Part shown: in pieces, positions 33,187-43,423 of the stretch
Layout: each line of letters starts with the position of its first letter
Position numbering within the stretch: position 1 is the stretch's first letter
From: Bathynomus jamesi
Lineage: Eukaryota; Arthropoda; Malacostraca; Isopoda; Cirolanidae
DNA length: 64,000 nucleotides
NCBI GenBank assembly: GCA_023014485.1
Contig: JAJOZX010000999.1
Span: 395,001 to 459,000, forward strand
Direction: 5' to 3'
Program-made: the position numbers and the translations under genes
Notes under the pieces: model-generated
Database searches by the model: none
What the model saw: the letters and a program-made list of their open reading frames with translations, nothing else
What the model was told of the DNA's origin: nothing

Positions 33187-36100
33187 CAGTGGCGGTTCCT
33201 CATATGGGCAATATGGGCAGCCGCACAGGGCGGCATTTGTGGAGGGGCGGCATGAGCGCCTGCAAAAAAAATAAAAATAAAAATAAGAATAAATAAATAA
33301 AGAAATAAATAAAAATATAAAATAAAATAAAATAAAATAAATAATAAAAGATCAATAAATATATTTTTATTAATAAAAAACCATCTATTGCATTTTCCAT
33401 AAACCTTCCCATAAAAGACCTAAACAATGCAAAATGCTTCCAGATTAATATTATTGGGAATAAAGGCCCATACTTTAACATATGTAATGTTATTTTTCTG
33501 GGTTTGGTTAAATAGTGAAATGTATATTATTTATTACAGAACGAATCTTCACACTAAGCCACTAAGGTCTGTCAAATAACCGCAAATGGATAAGAAGAGG
33601 TCAAAGCTATCAGGTGCTCAGTTTAGAAAAAAGAGGAAAGAAGAAGAGGAGAAACGAGCAAAAGATAAAGGTATAGAGCTATGTCATCTACTCTTCACTG
33701 CTATATTGCACTGCTATTTTGTGATATAGCTTTCTGAGTCACTTGAAGTGTACTATTATGTATATAATTAGCCATTAACCAAGGAGGTTGTATTATTCAT
33801 TTGTTTCCTATTCTAAAAGTTTAATAAATTGTGCTTAATAACATGTTAAATTAATTGTACTAGCTATTCATGCATTGGTCTGTTATGTTCTATTTTACTA
33901 TTTGCAGGGGCACTTTTGAAATATTTTGGAACACCCTCTGCCACTAGCCAGGATGAGAAGCCGTCTACTTCTGCCATTATTGAGGCTGAGGAGCCATCTA
34001 CCTCCTCAGCCTCACATATGTCTCCACAAATGCAGTCTGATCCTGAGGATGAAGACCCATTTGCTTCTACTTCTCCCCGGCAGGACTCTTCAGGTGAGTT
34101 TGTGTGCACATATGTCTGTGAGTGTGTGCGTGTGTGTGTATGTGTGTGCATCCCTGCAAAGCATTTTGCAAACAGTTATAAATTATAATGTTATTATCAC
34201 TGGGTCTGGGTTACTGGGTATGTGTGGTGTTTCACCACCATAATTCCATAACACCACCACCATAACAAAGTGCTGTGAATAATGTGTTATCTAACTTAGG
34301 TGTGTATACTAATGAGTAATGCTCTTGTTCTTTCTATTAGAAATGCCTGGAGCAGAATCGCCTCCTGAGGATGAGTCTCTGTCCACCGACCCTGCTAACT
34401 GGCCTTCAGTTCTGACTGAGAGAATTCGGACACAACTGGTTTCCAGGGGACCAAGTCAAGTACCATCTGACTTTGTATTCCCTAGAAACGACAGTGACGG
34501 AAGAAGTTTCCACCATCAATACTTCAGGAAGTCATTGGTTAGTGGGGAAAATATAACCAGAAGTTGGTTGGTCTATTCCTTAAAAAACAACAGCCTTTTC
34601 TGTTTCTGTTGTACATTATTTTCCAAGAGGAAAATAAATTTAACAAGTTTGGGACTCTCGGACTGGAAGCATGCAAGCTCATTGCTCACATCACATGACA
34701 ACAGTTCAGAACACCTAAATTCTATGAAAATCTGGAAAGAACTGGCAGTGAGGATGAGAAAGGGGGAGACCATTGACAAGCAGGAGATGGCACTTCTGGA
34801 GGCTGAGAAGTTGAGATGGAGAGCGGTGCTGACACGTCTCACTGCTATTGTGCATTCTCTGGCAGTTAGGAATTTGGCACTAAGGGGACATACAGAAAAA
34901 TTGTTCTCACCATCAAATGGCAATTTTCTGAAAGAAGTTGAACTGATGGCACAATTTGATCCTATAATGCAAGAGCACATTAACCGTGTCCAAAAAGGGA
35001 CCTCCAGTCACACCAGCTACCTCGGCCACCACATACAAAACGAACTCATTGATTTGTCGAGCAGCAAGACCATTTCAGCAATGGTGAGCGACATCAAACA
35101 ATCAAAGTTTTTTTCAATAATTCTAGATTGCACTCCAGATATCAGCCACACTGAACAGTTGTCAGTTGTGATTCGGGTTGTCACTGGAGGGGAAGCCCCA
35201 TATAAAGGAACATTTCATGGGGTTTTTGGAGGCAGAGGAGTCCACTGGTCAACATTTGGCATCTCTGATTCTGAAGAGACTGGAGGAGCTAAAAGTTCCT
35301 TTCATGGACTGTAGAGGACAATCATACGACAACGGGGCCAACATGAGGGGAAAAAACAAGGGTGTTCAATCCAGGCTCCTAGAAATTAATCCCAGAGCTC
35401 TGTTTGTTCCATGTGGGGCTCATTCTCTGAATTTGCTTGTGGCCGATGCTGCTAAGGGATCTATTGATGCCACAAGTTACTTTGGCATCTTGCAGAAGCT
35501 TTACAACTTGTTTTCAGCCTCCACACAACGATGGGCCATTTTGAAAAAACATGTGAACATCACATTGAAGATGTGGTCTGATACAAGGTGGGAAAGCAAG
35601 ATCAAGAGTGTGGAGCCCCTGAGATATCAGGCAGCTGCAGTGAAGATGCACTGATCGAGGTGAGGGACCACACCAAAGACTCTGTAATAAAGGTCGAGGC
35701 TCAATCTCTGTCAGAGGAGGTTGGGTCATACCGCTTCGCCATTTGTTCAGTGGTGTGGCATGACCTGTTGTGCCAAATTCAGCATGTGAGCAAGCAGATG
35801 CAGTCTCCTAGCATGCACGTTGATGTTGCAGTAAATCTCCTAAAAAAAACAGAGAGAGGTCTCCGCAATTACAGGGCAACAGGTTTTGTGGCTGCACAAA
35901 TGGCAGCCACAGATATCTGTGAACAAATGAATGTGGAGGCTGTGTTAAAACAAAAACGGCTGAGGTCCACAAAGCGGCACTTCTCCTATGAAGCATCTGA
36001 TGAGCCCTTGATTGATGCTTTGAAGAAGCTGGAGGTGACATTTTTCAATGCAGTGGTTGATGCTGCAACATCAGCCATTCAGGAAAGATTTTCCACGTTG

Positions 36101-36996
36101 GAAATTGTGGGAGAGAAGTTTGGAGTGCTGACACATTTCCAAAATCTCACATTTGAGGAGCTGACAGAACAATGTGTGAACCTTAGTACTACACTACACT
36201 TTAAGGGACAATCTGACTTGGATGGCAGAGAGCTTGCACAGGAGCTGAAGAACTTGCCTGACTTGCCATCAAAGACCATATCCTTGCTTGAACTGCTGAC
36301 ATTTATCCATGAAAGGGAGCTCTCTGAAATATATCCAAATTTGTGGACTGCTCTCAGAATTGGTCTTACTCTTCCAGTCACTGTTGCTGAAGCAGAGAGG
36401 AGCTTTTCAAAGCTGAAGCTCATCAAATCCTACCTGAGGTCAACTATGTCACAGGAACGCCTTACCGGTCTGGCATCATCAGTATAAATCATACAATTGC
36501 TGAGCAGATTTCATATGATGATTTAATTCATGACTTTGCATCAAGGAAGGTAAGAAGAGTCAGGCTTTAGATGGCAGTTGTGCTGTGGTGCAATTTATTT
36601 TGTTTCTTGTTCAAAGTGTAGCATAATAATTACCCTCTCTTAAGTGTCTTATTCTATTTATGTGATAGAGCATTTGTACAATTTAGAAATTTGATTCTCT
36701 TGTTTATTTATGGCAGTTGTGCAATTTAATTTGTATTTTTCCTGTTCATAGTATCATAATTACATTCTCTTAAGTGAGTTATTCTATTTACGTGATGAAG
36801 GATTTGTAAAATTCAGAAATTTGAGTCTTTGTTTTGGTTCTGAAGTTCCAACAATTAGTCCAATAAAAAGTTATTTTGTGAAAGAGTTATGTCTGTCCTT
36901 TATTTTGGGGGGATTCGAATGTGTGTGTGTTGGCGAACAGGGGGGGGGGCGCTGAAGGTGAGGTTCGCCCAGGGCGTCATGTAAGCTAGACCGCCA
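33187..36996 (+). mobile_element. hAT-A, TSD TATATGCC with damaged right end
   Basis: Left end CAGTGGCGGTTCCTCATATG; right end GTAAGCTAGACCGCCA, which lacks its last bases. Left flank TATATGCC; on the right only TGCC remains, consistent with a 7-bp deletion across the end. The coding frame of D1 joins across the site. The derivative at 14236-14868 shows the intact right end. Confidence 0.85.
33586..36570 (+). pseudogene. hAT-A transposase (ZMYM1-like group), three exons, two frameshifts
   Basis: Cut-and-paste transposase. Exon 1 33586-33670 (MDKKRSKLSGAQFRKKRKEE, a basic start), exon 2 33908-34093 (ALLKYFGTPSATSQ and an acidic-serine linker), exon 3 from 34341; all junctions have GT/AG and keep the frame. 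Exon 3 has the TTF-type zinc finger region (FCFCCTLFSKRK...SDWKHASSLLTSH), a DUF4371-like segment with DCTPDISHTEQLS (first Asp), then after a frameshift near 35190 RGQSYDNGANMRGK (second Asp), VPCGAHSLNL and TRWESKIKSVE. A second frameshift near 35620 leads to the C-terminal dimerisation domain TLPVTVAEAERSFSKLKLIK (catalytic Glu region). The end reads DFASRKVRRVRL-stop, after one more frame change near 36485. About 770 residues, normal for the group. Confidence 0.85.
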
Positions 36997-37983
36997 TGCC
37001 ACTTTCCTGTTTCTATATCACTAACAGAATCTTCAGATGAACTGCTGTCTGTTATCGTTGCTGGTGCAACTGGTGGTGGATTTGTTTCATCATGTGGTAC
37101 TGGTTTCATTGCTGATTCGCAGTTTGGGTACGTGATCTTTGATTTGTTTTTCTTTGTGAAACCAGCAATCTTTGTCAAACAAAAATAACAATCATTGAAG
37201 TGATTTTTCGGCTCACGCCAAACCATGGGGACTGAGAACGGCATAGCTTTTCTTTTACCATTCATCCAAGCTATTAACATTGCATTGCACTGTGCACAGC
37301 AAATATGTGGTGCCCAGTCCCTCTGTTGGTCTCCTAACTTACAGTCAAAATAACACTTGTAGGCAAGTTAATCTTTGTTGTTATGTTTCTACGTTGTGGC
37401 TTAGGTGTATATTGTCCACAGACAAAGCAGAAGTTGTCTGGGTGATTTACACAAGTACGTCTATTTGATGCCATTTTGAATTACCATACAATATCTGAAA
37501 AAACGTAGAAAGTAATTATTACGATGTGCAAATAAAAAGAAATACACACCGTAGTACAAAACAAATGCTATAAAAACACACAAGTCACCACAACCTGTCA
37601 CTTGCTCATCAGCAGAGAGCTTCAACAACCGTTCTGCTTGACTGTCACGTAGCGACTGACCGTTGGGCCGTTGCCCGTTACTATGCTCTTGACTCAGTGT
37701 TGCCAACTCGGGATAAATTTTATTTATCAAAATTGTTCGAATTTGTATATAGTTGGCAAAAAAAATTGCTTTAACCTTGAAAAGCAAGTTTCATATTACT
37801 GGCATTAAGCCGATTAAAACCAAAATCTGGACGTGGTAGAAAATTTTACTAAAAGTGATTTGCATTTTACACAAAATCTAGACGTGATAGAAAAAATCTA
37901 ATTATAGATTTGAAATCAGCATACCGAAATTAGCTAGGAGCACCTATTTGGTCTTCTGTAACAAAATCTTTGTTGCCTAGTGT

Positions 37984-38281
37984 AATCAATATCAAAACTA
38001 ATATGCTGGTATTAGTTGTAAAGTATAATCTTGGTAACTCGGTTCCAAATATTGTAATACTGCTGCGGATTTTTCTCACAATTGCTGTTAGTGTTGTTAG
38101 CTGTGAGAGGAGTTTTTCTAAACTAAAACTGATAAAGAATTACCTAAGATCTACTATGAGCACCTTGCGGTTGAGAAATCTTGCCATACTGTCTATAGAA
38201 CAACAATTGACAGACGAAATAGACTTCGACAATGTCATCGAAGATTTTGCTAACAGAAAAGCAAGAAAAATAACTGTGTAG
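37984..38281 (+). pseudogene. hAT-B transposase C-terminal remnant
   Basis: Reads VPNIVILLRIFLTIAVSVVS, CERSFSKLKLIKNYLRSTMS and ends IEDFANRKARKITV-stop, a ZMYM-like hAT dimerisation domain. It starts abruptly at the D1 end, so D1 cut the gene; no upstream half is found on the left side of hAT-B. Confidence 0.85.
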
Positions 38282-38675
38282 AATGTTGTAGTAAATTTTT
38301 TCACTTCAGAAGTAAACATGTTGTCCTAATATTTTTCACAGGTTTTTTTCTATACGTCGTTTTCACTTTTTGTTTAAGTATGTTTGTTATGTGTATTGTG
38401 TTGTGTTTCAGTGGGGCGGCAAACTCAAGGACCGCCCCGGGCGGCACAAACTCTAGCTACGCCACTGACTGTACGCTCTTGATAATTGGTTAGGTTAAGT
38501 CGTGATATTTTCGTTAGTTTTAACAAAAATATTCTCAAAAATAAATTATATGAAAAACGGTACACAAACTGGAAAAGGTCTGTTGCTGCTATCACATTTT
38601 AAGTGGGTCTAAAAGAAAAACGAAAATTAGTCATTCTACTGGGGTGACGAGACATTGTGGACACCCTGTAATTAT

Positions 38676-39199
38676 AAGGTTGTCGCTTAAAAAACAAGTT
38701 CACGTTAATTATGTATAGCATACTGAGTTACTATTTATCTGAATGTAAGCTACTTGTAAAATTAAATATGCCTATGTACGTTTATCATTCATATACTCGT
38801 GTTGGCGAAATTCCAGTTTATAACTTAGTAATAGGTTAGATTAGGTTAGGTTGATTAGATTAGTAATTATAAACTCTGAAATACTACCTCTATTACTTTA
38901 AATAATTTGATTTTAATGTTTTTCATAATGTTTTTGGTTAGAATAACGTTTATATATAGGCTACAGTATGTTGGGTATGATAGTGATAATGTCTCATTAC
39001 TTTGAGTTATCTACCATCATGTATTGCGTAAAAATATGAAAATGTTAGTTTTCACAGTTAATTTTGTTTAATGTACGTAATTAGTGGCATCTGAGACTGG
39101 AATGACTATTTCGAACAACCAATTTTGGAGCTCAAACGGTAAAATTTAAGTTTCCCCCGAGTGAATTTGTTTAGTTCAAAACCCGCCTCATTGTTTTCC
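38676..39199. other. No gene seen
   Basis: AT-rich. Contains GGTTAGATTAGGTTAGG-like telomere-type phrases near 38835. Confidence 0.4.
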
Positions 39200-39374
39200 A
39201 AATGTCACGTGACATTTCGAATTGCCATTCTCGGTTAAACCTAACCTAACAACGCAAACTAACCTTAAGATTCGCGACAATTAATTTTTTAAGAGTTCAA
39301 AACTCAACCCCTAAAGCGGACTTAAAATAGCTTAAAAAGCCGAGATTGGCTATTTCAAATGTCACGTGACATTT
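39200..39374. repeat. Pair of perfect 18-bp palindromes with CACGTG
   Basis: AAATGTCACGTGACATTT occurs at 39200-39217 and 39357-39374. The outer flanks (TTTTCC and GGAAAG) are also inverted, so this may be a small MITE. CACGTG is an E-box, but regulatory use is not shown. Confidence 0.6.
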
Positions 39375-40520
39375 GGAAAGTTACAGTATTTCGGCTTTAA
39401 GGAGAGTTTTTCAACTCTAAAAAATTCATTGTCATAAATCTAATATTTAGCGGCGCGAACTAAAACAAAACAATTGTAAATTATGAACTGTAGGGAAAAT
39501 TACTAGCGTGCGGGCATTGTTGGGGTTCGACATTTGGAAGAAATCAGAGTTATCCACACTCACTGCAATTCGTTTGGACAGACTCGACCATCAATTTCAT
39601 AGTTTAAAAAATGTATAGCAAGATTTCGCAAAAGAAAAATATTACGTATTTGTACACTGTAGCGGGTATTGTTTATACCTCTGGATCAGTGCTTCATTAT
39701 GCAAGTAATTCCTATGCAAAGGATGCACTATAAATAACATTAAGGTAAATCTTTAATAAAAAGGTGAGAAATCGCATACATTATGTACATTTTCGTTGAA
39801 GTTCTAAAATTGATGTGTGCTGACAGGCTGGAGGTGCCTCTACATCAGCGCTCCCTTTATCTAGGAAATTCCAGTGCGAAAGATGGCAATATAAATAATT
39901 TTCAAATGTCCGTCTCTCAGGACGGTGGCCTTTGGCATTCATCGAAGAATAATGCGGCGATGAAATGGTCACTTCTTGTATATAATAATTAAGTAAAAAA
40001 TCCCTAGGAAAAAACATGATTTACTGTTTCATATTATCCTTTGTTTTATACTATCTACTAATAACCTAACTGGGTACAAGAAATAAGTGTATGCACGCAT
40101 GGTGTGAATGAAATCTGAAGCTATTTTTTTCATTATATTTTTCCTACTCTCCATTAAATCTTTCACAACAATTTTCTGTCAGCAGGGGCTGGCGGAGGAG
40201 GGAGAGCTTCGACTGTTCTATATTTTGCTGCTACTACTACTACTGTTTCTGTGAAAGCTTTACACGTTAGTAAGTGTAAGCAAGGTATGAGTGTTTTCAG
40301 TATTCATTTTCACTTGCTTTTCTTTTTTTCTTTTCGTCTCATCAATCCCTCTCTCTTCGCTGCAATGTTGTCTCACTCTCTTTACTATTTGCTATTATAA
40401 CAGACACTGCTCTCCTGATCTCTTTAACTGCATACCTCCTCCTTTACGGAGGTCTTGCAGTCCAAACTTTCGACATATTCTCATCCCTCTTCTATTTAAC
40501 AGTCTAACCGTGACGCTCAG
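39375..40520. other. No gene seen
   Basis: Mixed AT-rich and CT-rich sequence. A 114-residue frame at 40291-40635 is pyrimidine-rich and runs into the MITE at 40521; I do not call it. Confidence 0.4.
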
Positions 40521-40713
40521 CAGTGTTTCCCAACCGGGGGCCATATGGCTCCCTGGGGGCCATGGCACATTTGAAGGGGGCCACAGGAAAATGTTATTTT
40601 GTAAAATAGAGTTAAATCTGCATATTACCTACTGAAAATAATGCTTATGGGGGCCACAGGAAAAAATAAGGTTCCTAAGGGGGCCATAAGCCAAAACCAG
40701 TTGGGAACCACTG
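40521..40713. mobile_element. hAT-like MITE
   Basis: Ends CAGTGTTTCCCAACCGGGGG and AAACCAGTTGGGAACCACTG reversed are inverted repeats; GGGGGCCA motifs recur inside. The 8-bp flanks do not match cleanly. Confidence 0.7.
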
Positions 40714-40959
40714 GTCCGACTCTAACGCAAGGGTTAATCGGTATTCTCAATCTTTCATCTATTCAACCGGTCAACTCTGGAACAGACTTCCTCAGTCCAT
40801 CTTTATCCCTGTTTATGACCTCTAATCTTTCAGATGCAGTGTGTCATCTCGAGAACTCTGGACTTTGATTTCAGCAATCTCCCGTTCTATGGGAAGTGGT
40901 TTTTGCATGCGTTCGCCCTTGGTCCCCTCCTTTCTGCATATATACATATATACTGTTAA

Positions 40960-41479
40960 CAGTGCTTAATTTGTGACGGAACGCTCCGGAACGCCGTTCC
41001 GGTACTTTTATTTTAAAACCTAATTAAAAAAAAGGTTTTTATTTTAATAAAAAGGTCAGCAACGTAATTTCATAATTTAAAATCCAACGAAATACAGACA
41101 GTAGAAAGCGAAAACTAGTCGATCAAGCAGAAAGAAGTTTGGAGTGTGTGTGGAAAATTAATGTGATTATTCTATCAACTTCCTATATATAGCAATAGCA
41201 TGTAAGTAAACAATTTTATTTTGTTTCAAATACATATAATATTTGTTTCACTTAGATGAAATAACATTTCACTTAGATGTTGCAATCACAGTCTAACTTT
41301 TTCTTTAAAATAATACTGTATTCGAAGAACTTTCATTTGCATGTTGCGCAGTTTTCGCAGAAAAAGCGCTTAAAAATGCGTTGGTTTCCGCTGGGGAAGC
41401 TTACAGCGCTCCCCCAGACCCCCTAACTGTGAGGGCTTCACCTGCGTTCCACTTCTTTTCATTTACAAATTAAGCACTG
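40960..41479. mobile_element. hAT-like MITE
   Basis: Perfect 15-bp inverted ends CAGTGCTTAATTTGT, with a GGAACG motif inside each end. AT-rich flanks hide the TSD. No coding sequence. Confidence 0.7.
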
Positions 41480-41483
<4 letters not shown>

Positions 41484-41515
<32 letters not shown>

Positions 41516-42335
41516 GATATATATATATCAGTGGCGGATGGTGACTGTGAATTGGGTGTGCAGAATATCATGTGGAGTAAAATTAATAACTGAAATTCAT
41601 GTTAACTTAGTTATTAATAAATCTTAATAGTAATAGGGTAAGCATACGCAATCCACCTTCTCAATATTACACTAAACACTTGGAGAATTTAGGTGAACTG
41701 TAAAAAATCTAACGCCAATTTCCTACGGGCTCCTTTAAGCATCGAACTTATTTACACATAAACTCGTCTTGTTTTTGGAGAAAAATAGTGAGCAATAACG
41801 TCCTCATATAAGGAACTGCTTTGCTTCACATGCATAAGCAGTGTAATATGCTAAGCATATGAACCTGACGCGGGCTATGGCAACATAGGCCCCGCCCACT
41901 TTACCATATATGGAGGGTGTTCTGTCCACAGACTGCGCACACTCCTCCCTGATCCCTCGCTCTCTCCCTTTTCCATTTGATTTGGCATGGGGTAAACATT
42001 AATTTATATTCCTATAGTAGGGGAGAAGAATATATATATATTGCCGCACCGCAATACTAAAATTTCGCACCTCAAACAAGCTCTAGGGACGCTTCTATCG
42101 CTCAGTACCAAAGTTTTACCGAATGGTTGTGAAGACAATCCGAACAACTGAATTGAAGTATTTCATTTCTCATCTCGACTAGTGTAACAGTCGAGCGCGG
42201 AATTAAGGGCTAGGGCATCGTTTTCGTCTCGACTAAAGTTGAGAGAGGGAGACAAAGGGTTAATTAAATATTAATTTACAGAAAATCTATTGGGTGTGCG
42301 GCGCACGCTTAGCAAGTTAGCACACCCTGATATAT
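41484..42335. other. (TA)n, then a probable hAT derivative missing one end
   Basis: (TA)n at 41484-41528. A hAT-like end CAGTGGCGGATGG at 41530 is followed by GGGTGTGC, and the reverse GCACACCC appears near 42320 without the terminal part. Non-coding in between. Confidence 0.4.
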
Positions 42336-43193
42336 ATATATATATACAGTATATATGATGCAAACCCACAAGGAAAAAGAAAAATGATTCCAAGTCTTTT
42401 CGTGTATTCAGAAGTACACTCGTCAGGGAATGAAGGGTGGAGGAATATTCCTTTTGATTATATCTGTTTTTAACGAGAGTTTTAGAACTATCCCACTTAA
42501 TACTATGATTACATCTATACATATGGTTAAACAATGCAGTAGAATTATTTGCTGTTTTACCCTAATATCTAACGTTTTACTCGTTTGACCTATATATACT
42601 AAGTCACATTGTGTACATCCGAACGAATACACACAACCAACCAGATTATCCGGGCCATTCTTTATTAAGCGTGATTTTACGATATTATTATACTTAAAGA
42701 CTACATTGATACCAATTGCTTTTAGTAAAGTCGGAAGATATTGAAAATTTACAAGGTAAGGTAGGCTAAGGATATTTTTACGCTCAAATTCCTTTACAGT
42801 TACACTATTATAATACCTATTCTTGGCTTTCCTTAGGTAGTTATCTAAAAATGAAATAGGGTAACATAATTTAGTACCAATATTCATGATATTGCATAAC
42901 TCGGTATCTAAAAATTCAGGACTGACAACTCTCAATGCTCTAAGAAACATAGAGAAAATAGAAGATTTAATCGCGGGATGATGGTCAGAATAAAAATGCA
43001 CATAAGAGTTATTATTAGTAGGCTTTCGATAAACTTCAAATAAACAGCAAATAATTCTAATGCGTTGTTTAACCATATGTAAAGAGATAATCATAGTATT
43101 AAGTGGGATAGTTCTAAAGCTCTCGTTAAAAACAGATATAACACTGGTATGCATATGAAATTTTTTTGTCTGCTGTGAGGGTTTTTTCAACTC
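42300..43193 (-). pseudogene. Penelope-like element: RT C-terminus and GIY-YIG endonuclease
   Basis: Reads FEVYRKPTNNNSYVHFYSDH (RT thumb region of Penelope-like elements), SISFLDNYLRKAKNRYY-like linker text (YPISFLDNYLRKAKNRYYN), then LVGCVYSFGCTQC and DLVYIGQTSKTLDIRVKQ, which is the GIY-YIG nuclease with the inserted CxxC typical of this group and the catalytic Arg in LDIR. After a frameshift near 42540, FNHMYRCNHSIKWDSSKTL completes the nuclease C-terminus. The upstream RT (fingers and palm) is missing. Confidence 0.85.
42398..42426 (-). ncRNA. Hammerhead ribozyme-like core
   Basis: On the minus strand CTGACGA is followed by GTGTA, an 8-nt loop, TACAC and GAAA. This is the conserved hammerhead core with a perfect 5-bp stem II. 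Hammerhead motifs are known in the terminal repeats of Penelope-like elements. I could not assign stems I and III or the cleavage site. Confidence 0.5.
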
Positions 43194-43423
43194 ATATTAT
43201 ATAATTCGACCATGCTGAATTCGAAAATGACATTGGTTTTCCTCAATCAGATCAGGTTTTTTCTCTATTGGCCATTTATTATAAGTACAATTTTATCCCC
43301 AAATTTATTGATTTTTTTAGCTTAAACACTGTAGATACGAGTAATATTATAAGAACACTCGTGAAAAATGAAAACATTGTGTGAATAAATACTTTTATTC
43401 ATACAATGAATATGGAAAAAAGT
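43194..43423 (-). other. Probable 3' flank of D2
   Basis: AT-rich; on the minus strand an AATAAA signal lies about 25 nt beyond the D2 stop codon. Not shared with D3. Confidence 0.4.

Larger units (their letters stand above)
31981..37474 (-). pseudogene. Family D protein, copy D1 (intronless, split by hAT-A)
   Basis: From ATG 37474 the protein starts MASNRRTCVNHPDNFCFVCG, with further CxxC pairs (APHICCAQC, DCYFCL) forming an N-terminal zinc-binding region; a frameshift lies near 37345. After SVSDIETGKW the frame is cut by hAT-A and resumes at 33180 with VPDANISPHLLSQAELNDL. The C-terminal 390 residues are open to the stop at 31981: LFIDSSKASLKAVLLHNGN, ICGDLKVVSLLLGLQ, GYTKHMCFLCLWNSRDD, LPPLHIKLGLMKNFVKG, GAVSDEHGERFHQQISVMEN and NMMGDYCWFLQ. 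The Asp in FIDSSK, the Asp in CGDLK and the Glu in DEHGERFHQ are candidate DDE residues with an intervening CxxC, as in several eukaryotic transposases. No introns, unlike D2 and D3. Confidence 0.75.
31605..37983 (-). mobile_element. Family D transposon copy D1 (host of hAT-A)
   Basis: Inverted ends ACACTAGGCAACAAA on both sides, with inverted similarity continuing through TTTTGTTACAGA, GCTGATTTCA and TCTATCACGTC over about 130 bp. The TSD is not clear. It carries the minus-strand family D gene and is itself split by hAT-A at 33187-36996. Net length without hAT-A is about 2.57 kb. Confidence 0.75.
31229..38467 (+). mobile_element. hAT-B, TSD ACTGTACG, host of two further transposons
   Basis: Ends CACTAGCGGAGCTATAGG and, reversed, CAGTGGCGTAGCTAGAG, with GGTCCGCCCCGGGCGGCAC on both sides, flanked by exact ACTGTACG (31221-31228, 38468-38475). 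Its own sequence is 31229-31604 and 37984-38467 only; transposon D1 occupies the middle. Confidence 0.9.
30757..38668. mobile_element. Palindromic TA-flanked element, split by hAT-B
   Basis: Ends CAGGGTTTTTACAATATC and, reversed, CAGGGTGTCCACAATGTC, each flanked by TA, as in Tc1/mariner. With hAT-B removed, the left part (30757-31228) and right part (38468-38668) are inverted copies meeting at a core-family centre (CAAGGGCGTACAGTT). The left arm is longer by about 200 bp. Confidence 0.7.

Noticed and set aside
40291..40635. 114-residue ORF starting with a hydrophobic stretch
   Set aside because: Pyrimidine-rich low-complexity sequence, and the frame runs into a hAT-like MITE.
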